DNA of 64,000 bases, from positions 4,437,001-4,501,000 of the forward strand of contig NZ_CP160403.1 in the NCBI RefSeq assembly GCF_040782645.1, written 5' to 3'. The stretch's first letter is position 1. Each line of letters starts with the position of its first letter. The position numbers were made by a program, and so were the translations under genes. A model generated the notes under the pieces. It saw only the letters and a program-made list of their open reading frames with translations. It searched no databases and was not told the origin of the DNA. This document shows, piece by piece, positions 8,144 through 17,798 of the stretch. Source of the DNA: Streptomyces sp. HUAS ZL42 (GTDB lineage: Bacteria > Actinomycetota > Actinomycetes > Streptomycetales > Streptomycetaceae).

Positions 8144-9427
8144 GTGGCTCAGGACACCGCGCCGCAGGCGCCCACCGCCCCGGCGACCCCGGCACGCGTC
8201 CTGTTGCCCTTGATCCTCCCCGCCCTCGTCGTGGGCGTGGCCGCGGGCCTGCTGTTCTTAGGGGTGAGCGAGGCCGCCGAGCAACTCGAGGGCGTGCTGT
8301 GGGAGGACCTGCCGGACGCGCTGGGCGTCGGCCGGTACTCCGCGGCGTGGATGCTCATCATGCTCACCGCGACCGGCGTCGCCGTGGGCCTCGTGGTGTG
8401 GAAGGTGCCGGGGCACGCGGGGCCCGACCCGGCCACCACGGGGCTGGAGGCGCCGGTGCTCCCGCCCGTGGTGCTTCCCGGTCTGCTGCTCGCCGCCGCG
8501 CTGATGCTGGCGGGCGGGCCCAGCCTCGGCCCGGAGAACCCGATCATCGCGGTGAACGTCGGGCTGGCGTTCTGGCTGGGCAGCCGGCTGCTTCCCCGGA
8601 CGCCGGGCCCGCTGTGGGCGATGCTGGCGGAGGCGGCGACGATCGGTGCGCTGTTCGGTACGCCGGTGGCGGCGGCGCTGGTCATCTCCGAGGCCTTCGC
8701 CGGACGGCAGCTCAGGGGGCGGCTGTGGGACAACGTGTTCGCGCCGCTGGTCTCGGCCGCCGCGGGCGCCATCACGACCGACCTCGTGGCGCATCCGACG
8801 TTCGACCTGGACCTGCCCGCGTTCCACGGGCCCCGCTGGAGCGACCTGCTGGCGGCGGTCGTGGTCGCGTCCGTGGCGGCGCTGCTCGGCATGTGCGCGG
8901 TCCGCGCCTTCCCGTACGTGCACGGCGCGTTCGCGCGACTGCGGCATCCGATGCTGGCGCTTCCGGCGGGTGGGCTCGTCCTGGGCCTGCTGGGGGCCCT
9001 GGGCGGCCATCTGACGCTCTTCAAGGGGCTGGACGAGGTCGCGGAGCTGGCGCGCGATCCCGACGGCTGGTCGGCCGGGGAGTTCGCCACGATGACGGTG
9101 GTGAAGCTGGCCGCGCTGGTCGTCGCCGCGTCCTGCGGCTTCCGGGGCGGGCGCATCTTCCCTGCCGTGTTCATCGGCACCGCCCTCGGCCTGTGCGCGC
9201 ACGCCCTCGTACCCGAGGTCCATCCGGCGCTCGGTGTGGCGACCGGTGTGCTCGGCGTCCTCCTCGCCATCACCCGGCAGGGCTGGCTGAGCCTGTTCAC
9301 GGCCGCCGTGCTGGTCGCCTCACCCCCGATCTTCGCCCTGCTCTGCATCGCCTCGCTGCCGGCCTGGCTCCTGGTGACGGGGCGGCAGCAGATGCAGTTG
9401 CGGGAGGACGGGACTCCGATCCGCTGA
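8144..9427 (+). CDS. ClC-type ion channel/transporter protein
   Basis: 427 residues with about ten hydrophobic segments. The motif GGPSLGPENPI (about residues 127-137) corresponds to the ClC selectivity-filter signature GxxxGxEGP, and CGFRGGRIFPAVFIGTALG matches the second filter region. It is therefore a chloride-channel-family protein of the divergent YfeO-like type; ion and direction are unknown. I chose GTG at 8144 (MAQDTAPQ...), because the upstream in-frame extension overlaps the tipA promoter. Confidence 0.82.
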   Translation: MAQDTAPQAPTAPATPARVLLPLILPALVVGVAAGLLFLGVSEAAEQLEGVLWEDLPDALGVGRYSAAWMLIMLTATGVAVGLVVWKVPGHAGPDPATTGLEAPVLPPVVLPGLLLAAALMLAGGPSLGPENPIIAVNVGLAFWLGSRLLPRTPGPLWAMLAEAATIGALFGTPVAAALVISEAFAGRQLRGRLWDNVFAPLVSAAAGAITTDLVAHPTFDLDLPAFHGPRWSDLLAAVVVASVAALLGMCAVRAFPYVHGAFARLRHPMLALPAGGLVLGLLGALGGHLTLFKGLDEVAELARDPDGWSAGEFATMTVVKLAALVVAASCGFRGGRIFPAVFIGTALGLCAHALVPEVHPALGVATGVLGVLLAITRQGWLSLFTAAVLVASPPIFALLCIASLPAWLLVTGRQQMQLREDGTPIR

Positions 9428-9479
9428 CCCCTTCTACCCGATCCGCTGATCCTTTCGGCCCACTCAGGAAGGCACGTCC

Positions 9480-10892
9480 ATGGCACTCCACAAAGGCCCC
9501 GAGAAGCCCGACGAGCGGCCCCTGTCCCTGAACCCCTTCTACGGGGAGGCGAACCCCGTGGGCGGCATGACCGAGGCACCGCCCAAGCACCGGCTGCCGG
9601 ACGCCCCGCTTCCGCCCTCGACGGCGTATCAGGTCGTGCACGACGAGCTGATGCTGGACGGCAACTCCCGGCTGAACCTGGCGACGTTCGTCACCACCTG
9701 GATGGAGCCGCTGGCCGGGGTCCTGATGGCGGAGTGCCGGGACAAGAACATGATCGACAAGGACGAGTACCCGCGCACCGCGGAGCTGGAGCGGCGCTGC
9801 GTGGCGATGCTCGCCAACCTGTGGAACGCGCCCGATCCGTCGGCGGCCGTGGGCTGTTCGACGACCGGCTCGAGCGAGGCGTGCATGCTCGCCGGCATGG
9901 CGCTGAAGCGGCGCTGGGCGCGGCGCAACGCCGACCGGTACCCCGCGCGGGACGTGCGCCCGAATCTCGTCATGGGGGTCAACGTCCAGGTCTGCTGGGA
10001 GAAGTTCTGCAACTTCTGGGAGGTGGAGGCCCGCCTGGTGCCCATGGAGGGCGAGCGGTTCCACCTCGATCCGCAGGCCGCGGCCGAGATGTGCGACGAG
10101 AACACCATCGGGGTCGTGGGTGTCCTGGGCTCCACCTTCGACGGGTCGTACGAGCCGATCGCACAGTTGTGCGCCGCCCTCGACGCGCTCCAGGAGCGGA
10201 CCGGCCTCGACGTCCCGGTGCACGTGGACGGCGCGTCGGGCGCCATGGTCGCGCCGTTCCTCGACGAGGACCTGGTGTGGGACTTCCGCCTGCCGAGGGT
10301 CGCCTCCATCAACACCTCGGGGCACAAGTACGGGCTGGTCTATCCCGGCGTCGGATGGGCGCTGTGGCGGGACAAGGCGGCGCTGCCGGACGAACTCGTC
10401 TTCCGCGTCAACTATCTGGGCGGCGACATGCCGACGTTCGCCCTCAACTTCTCCCGGCCGGGTGCCCAGGTGGCCGCGCAGTACTACACGTTCCTGCGGC
10501 TGGGGCGCGACGGCTACCGGGCCGTGCAGCAGTCCACGCGGGACGTGGCGCGAAGCGTCGCCGAGCGCGTGGCGGCACTCGGCGACTTCCGGCTGCTCAC
10601 CCGGGGCGACGAGTTGCCGGTCTTCGCCTTCACCACGGCACCCGATGTGACGGCGTACGACGTCTTCGACGTCTCCCGGCGGCTGCGCGAGAGCGGCTGG
10701 CTGGTGCCCGCCTACACGTTCCCCCCGAACCGCGAGGACCTGTCCGTCCTGCGGGTCGTGTGCCGCAACGGCTTCTCGACCGACCTCGCCGACCTGTTCG
10801 TGGAGGACCTGACCCGCCTGCTGCCGGAGCTGCGCCGGCAGTCGGAGCCGCTGACGCGGGACAAGGGGGCGGCGACGGGCTTCCACCACTGA
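9480..10892 (+). CDS. gad: Glutamate decarboxylase
   Basis: 470 residues, PLP-dependent group II decarboxylase converting glutamate to GABA with proton consumption (acid resistance, nitrogen metabolism). The PLP lysine is about residue 283 in NTSGHKYGLVYPG, preceded by the HVDGASGAMVAPF cofactor segment. The N-terminal MALHKGPEKPDERPLSLNPFYGEA block and the length match bacterial GadB. ATG at 9480 has AGGAAGG upstream. It follows the ClC gene by 52 bp; pairing with a ClC-family transporter recalls acid-resistance partners, but cotranscription is inference. Confidence 0.94.
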   Translation: MALHKGPEKPDERPLSLNPFYGEANPVGGMTEAPPKHRLPDAPLPPSTAYQVVHDELMLDGNSRLNLATFVTTWMEPLAGVLMAECRDKNMIDKDEYPRTAELERRCVAMLANLWNAPDPSAAVGCSTTGSSEACMLAGMALKRRWARRNADRYPARDVRPNLVMGVNVQVCWEKFCNFWEVEARLVPMEGERFHLDPQAAAEMCDENTIGVVGVLGSTFDGSYEPIAQLCAALDALQERTGLDVPVHVDGASGAMVAPFLDEDLVWDFRLPRVASINTSGHKYGLVYPGVGWALWRDKAALPDELVFRVNYLGGDMPTFALNFSRPGAQVAAQYYTFLRLGRDGYRAVQQSTRDVARSVAERVAALGDFRLLTRGDELPVFAFTTAPDVTAYDVFDVSRRLRESGWLVPAYTFPPNREDLSVLRVVCRNGFSTDLADLFVEDLTRLLPELRRQSEPLTRDKGAATGFHH

Positions 10893-10899
10893 GGCCCCC

Positions 10900-11661
10900 T
10901 TAGTCACTCAGCCGGGCGAACCGCCGTACCGCCAGCGGGAAGAACAGCGCGAGCAGCGCCAGCGGCCAGACGACGGCCGCCCACACATGCCCCGGCTCCC
11001 CGCCCGGGCCGCCGAGCAGGTCCCGTACGGCGGTCGCGGTCCGGGACATGGGGTTCCACTGGACCACCGTGCCCAGCCAGTCCGGCATGGAGTCGGGCGT
11101 GGCGAACGCGTTGGAGAGGAAGCCGACCGGCCAGACGAGGATCTGGACTGCCTGCACCAGCTCCGGTTTGCCCGCCACCAGCGCCAGTTCGATGCCGATC
11201 CACAGCATCGCGAAGCGGAACAACAGCAGGAGGCCCATGGCTGCGAGGAAGCCGGCGAAACCGCCGTGCGCCCGCCAGCCCAGCGCATACCCGACGCCGA
11301 CCAGCACGGCCAGCCCCAGCGCCGACTGCAGCATGTCGGCGGTCGCGCGGCCCACGAGTACGGCCCCGTCGGCCATGGGCATGGAGCGGAACCGGTCGAT
11401 CACGCCCTTCTCGAGGTCCCGGGTGACCGCGAGCATCGTGCCCTCCAGGCCGAAGGCCATGGTGAGCGCGAGCATGCCGGGCACGAGGTAGTCGAGGTAG
11501 TCGCCGGTCACCCCGCGGCCGCCGCCGACCAGATAGCCGAACATCAGCAGCAGCATGACGGGGAAGACCAGTCCGACGAGCACCTGGACCGGCTGCCGGG
11601 CCCAGTGGGCGAGTTCACGGCGGGTCATGGTCCAGGAGTCGGTGAGTGCGTACGTACTCAT
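10900..11661 (-). CDS. ABC-2 type transporter permease (DrrB-like)
   Basis: 253 residues with six predicted membrane segments and the ABC-2 pattern ([47 protein letters not shown]). It would pair with the ATPase immediately upstream (ATGA overlap of 4 bases) to form a drug or lipid exporter. It is the last gene of the padR-ATPase-permease cluster. The substrate is not deducible. Confidence 0.9.
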   Translation of the reverse strand: MSTYALTDSWTMTRRELAHWARQPVQVLVGLVFPVMLLLMFGYLVGGGRGVTGDYLDYLVPGMLALTMAFGLEGTMLAVTRDLEKGVIDRFRSMPMADGAVLVGRATADMLQSALGLAVLVGVGYALGWRAHGGFAGFLAAMGLLLLFRFAMLWIGIELALVAGKPELVQAVQILVWPVGFLSNAFATPDSMPDWLGTVVQWNPMSRTATAVRDLLGGPGGEPGHVWAAVVWPLALLALFFPLAVRRFARLSD

Positions 11662-12629
11662 GCGGCGTCCTCCGTACGGTCGCCCCGTCCCGTCAGATGC
11701 AGAAACACCTCGTCCAGCGTCGGGCGGCGCAGGGCGATGTCCTCGGCCTCGATGCCGGCCCGCTCCAGGGCCCGTACGACGCCGGAGAGCGCGGCCATGC
11801 GGTCGGTGACCGGGGCGCTGAGCAGGCGGCGGTCGACGTCGACGGAGACGCCCGTGGCGGGGACGGGCAGCAGGGCGACCGCCGCGCCCAGTTGGCCTCC
11901 GTCGCGCAGGACGACGTCGATGCGGTCGCCGCCGGTGGCCGCCTTCAGCGCGTCCGCCGTGCCGTCGGCGATGACACGGCCGTGCTCGACCACCGAGATG
12001 CGGTCGGCGAGTTGGTCGGCCTCCTCCAGGTACTGGGTGGTGAGCAGGACCGTCGTACCGCCGCCGACCAGGGAGCGGACGGCCGCCCAGACCTCGGCGC
12101 GGCCGCGCGGGTCGAGGCCCGTGGTCGGTTCGTCGAGGAACAGCACCTCCGGTTCGGTGCTGTGCTTGTCACCGATGAGCGAGGCCGCGAGGTCCAGTCG
12201 GCGCCGCATACCTCCGCTGTAGGAGCGCACCGGCTTGCGGCCTGTGTCGCTCAGCCCGAAGCGCTCCAGGAGCTCGCAGGCCCGCACGCGCGCACGGCGG
12301 CCGCCCAGGTGGTACAGGCGAGCGAACATCTCCAGGTTCTGCCGGCCGCTGAGTTCCTCGTCGAGGGCCGCGTGCTGGCCGAGCAGACCGATGCGGAAGC
12401 GGACCTCGCGGGCCCGGGCCACCACGTCGTACCCGGCCACCTCGATGCGGCCGGCGTCGGGCCGCAGCAGGGTGGACAGGACACGGACCAGGGTCGTCTT
12501 GCCCGCGCCGTTGGGGCCGAGCACCGCGTGCACCGTGCCGCGGGTGACCGTCAGGTCGAGCCCGTCCAGTGCGTGCTTGTCGCCGTACGCCTTCCGTGCG
12601 CCTTCGACGGTGATCGCCGTGTCGGCCAC
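11658..12629 (-). CDS. ABC transporter ATP-binding protein (DrrA-like)
   Basis: About 323 residues. Walker A is [10 protein letters not shown], the signature is [12 protein letters not shown], Walker B is [12 protein letters not shown], and there is a DrrA-type C-terminal extension. It energises export through the adjacent permease. I chose GTG at 12629 ([16 protein letters not shown]), with GGGGAG about 9 bases upstream, rather than a TTG at 12653 that lies inside the operator. Transcription probably starts in the 75-bp gap after padR, where two operator-like palindromes lie. Confidence 0.92.
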   Translation of the reverse strand: MADTAITVEGARKAYGDKHALDGLDLTVTRGTVHAVLGPNGAGKTTLVRVLSTLLRPDAGRIEVAGYDVVARAREVRFRIGLLGQHAALDEELSGRQNLEMFARLYHLGGRRARVRACELLERFGLSDTGRKPVRSYSGGMRRRLDLAASLIGDKHSTEPEVLFLDEPTTGLDPRGRAEVWAAVRSLVGGGTTVLLTTQYLEEADQLADRISVVEHGRVIADGTADALKAATGGDRIDVVLRDGGQLGAAVALLPVPATGVSVDVDRRLLSAPVTDRMAALSGVVRALERAGIEAEDIALRRPTLDEVFLHLTGRGDRTEDAA

Positions 12630-12646
12630 TGTTCGCCACTCCCCTC

Positions 12647-12707
12647 TAGTCAAACTTGACTACGCGCCCAAGCTACTGCGCCCGACCTCATTGGTCAAAC
12701 TTGATTA
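12647..12707 (-). promoter_or_regulatory. Promoter with twin PadR-type operators upstream of the ABC genes
   Basis: Two near-identical imperfect palindromes: TAGTCAAACTTGACTA at 12647-12662 and TGGTCAAACTTGATTA at 12692-12707, with centres 45 bp apart. On the minus strand a -35 TTGACC (12693-12698) and a -10 TAGCTT (12670-12675) with 17-bp spacing lie between and within them. Operator 2 therefore covers the -35 box and operator 1 sits just after the start point. The PadR protein encoded next door is the obvious ligand (inference). Confidence 0.7.
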
Positions 12708-13346
12708 GTGCGCATCTCCCGGGTGCCGCTCCCCCGTCCCGTACGGGTTCTCCTCACCCTCCGCCAGCACCCCGACGAAAGGCTCGCCCTCCCCCGAGAA
12801 CGTGTACGCCCCGCCCTCGATCCGCTCGATCAGACCACTGGTCCACTCGGCCTCCGCATCGGCCGTGTGGATCCACAGGTTCATGATCTCCCCGATGTGG
12901 CCGAGTTGTTCGGGGCCGTCCTCGGGGACGTAGTGCTCGGTGACCGCGGAGCGCCACTCCTCGATGCGGCGGATCCGCTCCTTCAGGAGAGCCACCGCCT
13001 CGCCGCGCGGGAGGTCGACCATGAAGCCGATGGCCGCCGACTTGACGTCCATCTTCTGGTCGTACGAGGTCAGCGCCTCGCGCACCAGCCTGAGGTACTC
13101 CTCGGTGCCCGTGTCGGTGATCTCGTACTCCGTGCGCGGCGGGCCGCCGGCCGTGGACGGCGCGATCTCGTGCGCGTGCAGCAGGCCCTGCTTGGCCAGC
13201 TGCTTGAGCGCGTGGTAGATCGAGCCGGGCTTGGCATTGGACCACTCGTGCGCGCCCCAGTACTCCAGGTCGTTGCGCACCTGGTAGCCGTGGGCCCGCC
13301 CGTGCTGGCGGACCGCGCCGAGCACCAGGAGACGGATCGCTGACAT
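12705..13346 (-). CDS. PadR family transcriptional regulator
   Basis: 213 residues. The N-terminal winged helix (MSAIRLLVLGAVRQHGRAHGYQV...PGSIYHALKQLAKQGLL) is typical of PadR, with a Vir_act_alpha_C-like helical C-terminus. It likely represses the ABC exporter immediately downstream, whose promoter contains twin palindromes, one overlapping this gene's own stop codon. The ligand is unknown, but such pairs normally sense the exported compound. Confidence 0.9.
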   Translation of the reverse strand: MSAIRLLVLGAVRQHGRAHGYQVRNDLEYWGAHEWSNAKPGSIYHALKQLAKQGLLHAHEIAPSTAGGPPRTEYEITDTGTEEYLRLVREALTSYDQKMDVKSAAIGFMVDLPRGEAVALLKERIRRIEEWRSAVTEHYVPEDGPEQLGHIGEIMNLWIHTADAEAEWTSGLIERIEGGAYTFSGEGEPFVGVLAEGEENPYGTGERHPGDAH

Positions 13347-13371
13347 GCGGTCCAGCGTAGGACCCCGGGCG

Positions 13372-13920
13372 TCACCCCCAGGAGGTGCCCTGCTCCTCTG
13401 CCACCAGCTCGAACGCCGTCTTCCCGTCCACGGACTCCCGGATGATGTCGGCGTGGCCCGCGTGCCGGGCCGTCTCGCGGATCAGGTGCAGCACCAGCCA
13501 GCGCACCGAGACACGCTCGTCCGGCGGAAACCAGGGGTCGTTCGGCAGCGCGAAGGTGACGTCGAGGCTCGGCACCGAGCGAACGAACGCCTCCGTCTCG
13601 GCGGCGACCTTCTCCCAGTAGGAGAGCTGCGCCTCGACGGTCTCGCCGTCGAGGAGGACGAAGCACTCGTGCCAGTTCGACGGATCGCGCTTGACCGCGG
13701 GCGCCTCGCCCCTGGCCCGGGCCACCCAGCCCTGCTCGGTCTCCGCCACGTGCTTGACCAGCCCGGCCAGGGACAGCTCGCTGGCGCTGGGGCGGGAGGA
13801 GGCCTGTTCCTCCGTCAGGCCGAGCACGGCCCGCCGGATGCCGCCGCGCTGTTCCGCGAGGAAGGAGAGCAGCGCTCCGCGCTCGTCGCCCTGTGCCTCG
13901 GCTCGCACGTGAGTGACCAT
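13372..13920 (-). CDS. DinB family protein (DUF664)
   Basis: 182 residues from ATG 13920 (AAAGG about 11 bases upstream); a GTG at 13965 would add 15 residues. It shows the DUF664/DinB four-helix pattern with conserved histidines (LVKHVAETEQGWV, WLVLHLIRETARHAGHADIIRE), the usual metal-binding triad of thiol-linked DinB-like enzymes. No operon partner is evident. Actinobacterial relatives are mostly uncharacterised, so the enzymatic role is open. Confidence 0.85.
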   Translation of the reverse strand: MVTHVRAEAQGDERGALLSFLAEQRGGIRRAVLGLTEEQASSRPSASELSLAGLVKHVAETEQGWVARARGEAPAVKRDPSNWHECFVLLDGETVEAQLSYWEKVAAETEAFVRSVPSLDVTFALPNDPWFPPDERVSVRWLVLHLIRETARHAGHADIIRESVDGKTAFELVAEEQGTSWG

Positions 13921-14048
13921 GACCGGCCGCCTTTCATCGGGATCCACGGCCTCCGCCGTCTGCACCGATGAAGTTACGGACCCTTGCGGTCAGGTTCTGT
14001 CCTCAATGAACGGCCGCGGGGTCGGAGATCTCCGGAAACCGCAGATCC

Positions 14049-15509
14049 CTAGAAGGGGAACGCGGTCCGCCCGTGCTGCACCGAGATCCACTTCAGCGTG
14101 GTGAAGGCGTCCAGGGTGGTCTCGCCGTTCAGCCGGCCGATGCCGGAGTGCTTCTCGCCGCCGAAGGGGACCAGTGGCTCGTCGTGGATGGTGCCGTCGT
14201 TCACGTGGAACATGCCGGTGTCGATCCGCTTGGCGAAGGCGACGCCCCGTTCGACGTCGGCCGTGTGGACGGCGCCGCTCAGGCCGTACGGGGTGTCGTT
14301 GACGATGCGGATCGCCTCCTCCTCGCCGTCGAAGGGGACGAGGAGGGCGACGGGGCCGAAGATCTCCTTGTGCAGGAGGGAGGAGTCGGCGGGCACGTCC
14401 GTGAGGACGGAGGGCTCCACCAGGTTGTCGTTGGTCGCGCCGCGCACGAGGACCGTGGCGCCCTCGGCGACGGCCTGGTCGACGGCGGCCGAAACGGCGT
14501 TGGCCTGAAGGGAGTTGATGACCGGACCGATGACCGTCTGCGGATCGCTCGGGTCGCCGGCCTTGAGGGTCTTGACCTTGGCGACGAACTTCTCGGTGAA
14601 CTCGTCCGCGACGGAGCGGTCCACCAGGACACGGTTCGCGGCCATGCAGACCTGGCCCTGGTCGACGTACCGGCTGAAGACCGCCGCGTCGACCGCGTAG
14701 TCGATGTCGGCGTCGTCGAGGACGACCAGCGCGCTGTTGCCGCCGAGTTCGAGGACGGTGCGCTTGAGCTGCGCGGCGCAGACGGTGGCGATGTGCCGGC
14801 CGACCTTGTCGGAACCGGTGAAGGAGATGACCTTCGGGACCGGGTGTTCGATGAACGCGTCGCCGATCTCCGCGATGTCGGTGAGGACGACGTTCAGCAG
14901 GCCGGGCGGGAGGCCCGCGTCCTCGAAGAGCTTCGCGATCACGGTGCCGCCGACGAGCGGGGTGTCCTGGTGCGGTTTGAGGACGACGGCGTTGCCGAGG
15001 GCGAGGGCGGAGGCGACGGGCTTGATCGAGAGCAGGAACGGCGAGTTGAACGGGCTGATCACACCGACGACACCGACGGGCTCGCGGTAGAGGCGGTTCT
15101 CCTTGCCCTCCACCGGCGAGGGCAGGATCCGGCCCTCGGAGCGCAGCGTCAGCTGGGCCGCCTCACGCAGGAACTCCTTGGCGAGATGGATCTCGAAGCC
15201 GGCCTTCAGACGTGTACCGCCGAGTTCCGCGATGATCGCCTCGGTGATCTCCTGCCGGCGCTCGTCCACCAGACGCAGGGCTCTGTCGAAGACGTCGCGG
15301 CGGGTGTACGGGTTGGTCACCGCCCATTCCCGCTGGGCACGGGCGGCCGCACGGTAGGCCTGATCGACCTCGTCGACCGTGGCTATGGTGATCGACGCCA
15401 GCTTCTCGCCGTCGTACGGATTGAAGTCGATGATGTCCCAGGAGCCGGTGCCCGGGCGCCATTCGCCGTCGATGTACTGCAGGGCCAGGTCGGTGAACCA
15501 GGACGACAT
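14049..15509 (-). CDS. Aldehyde dehydrogenase (benzaldehyde/vanillin dehydrogenase-like)
   Basis: 486 residues, oxidising an aldehyde with NAD(P)+. The catalytic general base Glu254 (LELGGNS) and nucleophile Cys288 (GQVCMAANR) are present, as is the HSGIGRLNGE C-terminal motif. The closest type by feel is aromatic aldehyde dehydrogenase (vanillin/benzaldehyde), but substrate cannot be read from sequence. Start ATG 15509 (MSSWFTDLALQYIDGEW) has GAGGGATC upstream; the longer frame to 15596 lacks homology. Confidence 0.92.
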   Translation of the reverse strand: MSSWFTDLALQYIDGEWRPGTGSWDIIDFNPYDGEKLASITIATVDEVDQAYRAAARAQREWAVTNPYTRRDVFDRALRLVDERRQEITEAIIAELGGTRLKAGFEIHLAKEFLREAAQLTLRSEGRILPSPVEGKENRLYREPVGVVGVISPFNSPFLLSIKPVASALALGNAVVLKPHQDTPLVGGTVIAKLFEDAGLPPGLLNVVLTDIAEIGDAFIEHPVPKVISFTGSDKVGRHIATVCAAQLKRTVLELGGNSALVVLDDADIDYAVDAAVFSRYVDQGQVCMAANRVLVDRSVADEFTEKFVAKVKTLKAGDPSDPQTVIGPVINSLQANAVSAAVDQAVAEGATVLVRGATNDNLVEPSVLTDVPADSSLLHKEIFGPVALLVPFDGEEEAIRIVNDTPYGLSGAVHTADVERGVAFAKRIDTGMFHVNDGTIHDEPLVPFGGEKHSGIGRLNGETTLDAFTTLKWISVQHGRTAFPF

Positions 15510-15688
15510 GTGATCCCTCAATCCCTTGCCGCCGAAGCAGTCGAGGCAGACACCGGTCAACCTCCGATCAGCGTTCGCAGACTGATCAAGTGTCATCGTA
15601 CTGACGTTTTACGCGAGTTGGGTGGAACGTCTCCGGATAGGCAGGCACTCCGGCCCATGCGAAGGGTTATCCCTACGCCGCCCCGCCC

Positions 15689-16549
15689 CTACGACAGCTG
15701 CAGCAGCCCCCGCAGCAGGTCCCGGCTCTCGTCCGGTCCCGGACTGTCCTGCTGCAGCTCCGTCAGCGCCTGCTCGTACTGGGCGACGTCCTCGCGCTTG
15801 TCCAGGTAGAGCGCGCTGGTGAGCTGCTCGAGGTAGACGACGTCCGAGAGGTCGGACTCCGGGAAACTGAGGATGGTGAAGGCGCCGCTCTCCCCTGAGT
15901 GCCCGCCGAAGCTGAACGGCATGATCTGCAGCCGTACGTTGGGGCGTTCGGAGAACTCGATCAGATGCTGGAGCTGACCGCGCATCACCTCGCGGTCGCC
16001 GTACGGGCGGCGCAGCGAGGCCTCGTCCAGGACGATGTGGAAGTCGGGGGCGTTCTCCGAGACCAGGTACTTCTGGCGTTCCAGGCGCAGCGCCACGCGC
16101 CGGTCGATATCGGCGGTGCTCGCGCCCTTCATGCCGCGGCTGACGACTGCGTGGGCGTACGCCTCGGTCTGCAGCAGGCCGTGCACGAACTGCACCTCGT
16201 ACGCCCGGATCAGCGAGGCCGCGCCCTCCAGGCCGACATAGGTGGGGAACCAGTTCGGCAGGACGTCCGAGTAACTGTGCCACCAGCCGGCCACGTTGGC
16301 CTCGAGCGCGAGACCGACCAGCGCGGCGCGCTCCGCCTCGTCCGTGATGCCGTAGAGCGTCAGCAGGTCTTCGACATCCCTCGTTTTGAAGCTCACCCGG
16401 CCCAACTCCATCCGGCTGATCTTCGACTCCGAGGCACGGATCGAGTACCCCGCAGCCTCACGCGTGATCCCGCGCGACTCACGCAGTCGCCTGAGTTGCG
16501 AGCCGAGCAGCATGCGTCGCACCACCGATCCGGGCTCTCCCGCGCTCAC
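15689..16549 (-). CDS. XRE-family regulator with DUF5753 (WhiJ/Scr1-like)
   Basis: 286 residues. The N-terminal helix-turn-helix (LRRLRESRGITREAAGYSIRASESKISRME) is followed by the DUF5753 domain found only in actinobacterial WhiJ-like regulators. I chose GTG 16549 because GGGAGG sits 9 bases upstream; a TTG at 16567 is less likely. It forms a cluster with the divergent ATP-binding gene and the DUF397 gene, the usual partners of this family in development and antibiotic control. It may bind the shared 28-bp elements found upstream of both partners (inference). Confidence 0.9.
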   Translation of the reverse strand: MSAGEPGSVVRRMLLGSQLRRLRESRGITREAAGYSIRASESKISRMELGRVSFKTRDVEDLLTLYGITDEAERAALVGLALEANVAGWWHSYSDVLPNWFPTYVGLEGAASLIRAYEVQFVHGLLQTEAYAHAVVSRGMKGASTADIDRRVALRLERQKYLVSENAPDFHIVLDEASLRRPYGDREVMRGQLQHLIEFSERPNVRLQIMPFSFGGHSGESGAFTILSFPESDLSDVVYLEQLTSALYLDKREDVAQYEQALTELQQDSPGPDESRDLLRGLLQLS

Positions 16550-16755
16550 GTTCGCCAGCCTCCCCAACCGTCCTAGGGGCCGCAGTCTGCCACTAAAACA
16601 CTCCGAGCAGTACTCGTCCGATTACAGAGACGGAAAGAAGCCAAAGGTTTCCCACAGGACGGAGCAAGGGCACGGCAAGAGAAGCGCCACTATCGGGCGA
16701 GAAGATGGCGGAAAAAATGACCAAGAAGCGGTACGGGAGGGCCCATTCCGGTCAC

Positions 16756-16783
16756 GTGCACGTGCATCTGCCCTTGCATCTGC
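16756..16783 (+). promoter_or_regulatory. Shared upstream element, copy 1 (before the ATP-binding gene)
   Basis: 28-bp element built of GTGCACGTGCATCTGC followed by TGCATCTGC, including the perfect 10-bp palindrome TGCACGTGCA. It ends 73 bases before the ATG of the ATP-binding protein gene. A second copy with 25 of 28 matches lies in the same relative orientation before the DUF397 gene. Confidence 0.65.
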
Positions 16784-16856
16784 TGTACGCATCCGAAACC
16801 ATGGTCCCGCGCCACCGCTGCATCGCAACGACCGCGAATTCCCGGGAGTGCCTCGC

Positions 16857-17363
16857 ATGGGGACGAATGGATCGACCATGCTCGAGCCGTTACGGCAGGG
16901 CCTTCCGCCGCTGGATCCCGCGGCCGTGTCCAGTGCCGCCTCGTGTGCCCTGCCCGCCCGCTACGAAGCGGTGCGCGAAGCACGGCAGTTCACCCGCAGA
17001 ACCCTCGAACAGTGGGACATAGAGGACCGTTTCGACGACATCTGTCTGGTCGTCTCGGAACTGGTCACCAACGCCCTGCGGCACGGTCTGCCCGCCGACG
17101 TGCCGTGCTGCACGCCCGACCGGAGCCCGATCGTGCGGCTGCATCTGATGCGCTGGACCGAGCGGCTCGTGTGCGCGGTGCGCGACCCCAGCCACGACAC
17201 CCCGGTCGCGCGCAAGGCGGACGACTTCTCGGCGGAGTCGGGCCGCGGCCTGTTCCTCGTCGACTCCTTCAGCGACAGCTGGGGCTGGCACCCGCTCGCC
17301 GGCACGCTCAACGGCAAGGTCGTGTGGGCACTGTTCCGGCTGCACAGCACCCCCGCCGAATGA
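16857..17363 (+). CDS. ATP-binding protein (SpoIIAB/RsbW-like HATPase)
   Basis: 168 residues with the HATPase_c fold: N-box LVVSELVTNALRHG and G-box SGRGLFLVDSFSDSWG. Members act as anti-sigma or anti-anti-sigma-controlled kinases, though many Streptomyces paralogues are orphan partners of XRE/DUF397 clusters. ATG 16857 has GGGAG about 9 bases upstream; earlier in-frame codons are unsupported. It is divergent from the XRE gene and convergent with DUF397. Confidence 0.88.
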   Translation: MGTNGSTMLEPLRQGLPPLDPAAVSSAASCALPARYEAVREARQFTRRTLEQWDIEDRFDDICLVVSELVTNALRHGLPADVPCCTPDRSPIVRLHLMRWTERLVCAVRDPSHDTPVARKADDFSAESGRGLFLVDSFSDSWGWHPLAGTLNGKVVWALFRLHSTPAE

Positions 17364-17456
17364 CGAACCGCGGCGTCGACCGACGTCGCGGTTCTACGCG
17401 CGTTACGGCGCGCTTCGTCCGCAATTGCCCTGACCTGCAAGGAATCCGAGTGGCCG

Positions 17457-17717
17457 TCAACCTGCTATCAGGTGGTCGAACTCGCCGTCCTTGATGCCCA
17501 GCAGCATCGCCTCGATCTCGGCCCGCGTGTAGACGAGCGCCGGCCCGTCAGGGAAACGCGAGTTGCGCACGGCCACGTCTCCGCCCGGCAGCCGCGCGAA
17601 CTCCACGCAGGAACCCTGCGAATTGCTGTGCCGGCTCTTCTGCCAGGCCACTCCGTGCAGCTGCGTGGCCGCGATGCCGTTGTACACGTCCTGCCCCCCG
17701 TCAACGTCGTGGTCCAC
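17457..17717 (-). CDS. DUF397 domain protein (small XRE partner)
   Basis: 86 residues with the DUF397 signature (WQKSRHSNSQGSCVEFARLPGGDVAVRNSRFPDGPALVYT). In Streptomyces these small proteins pair with XRE-DUF5753 regulators and behave like antagonists or targets (WhiJ system). GTG 17717 has GGGAG 8 bases upstream. A 28-bp element shared with the ATP-binding gene lies 81 bases upstream. Confidence 0.9.
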   Translation of the reverse strand: MDHDVDGGQDVYNGIAATQLHGVAWQKSRHSNSQGSCVEFARLPGGDVAVRNSRFPDGPALVYTRAEIEAMLLGIKDGEFDHLIAG

Positions 17718-17798
17718 AGGTAGCTCCCTGGTGGTGCACTGGCTGATGTGGCCATTGATGCAAAGGTCAACTGACCCGGATCATAACCCCGTTCATGT

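Noticed and set aside
8149..9579. Long minus-strand frame opposite the ClC gene
   Set aside because: No family motifs and poor codon bias; the plus strand has a membrane protein with ClC signatures.
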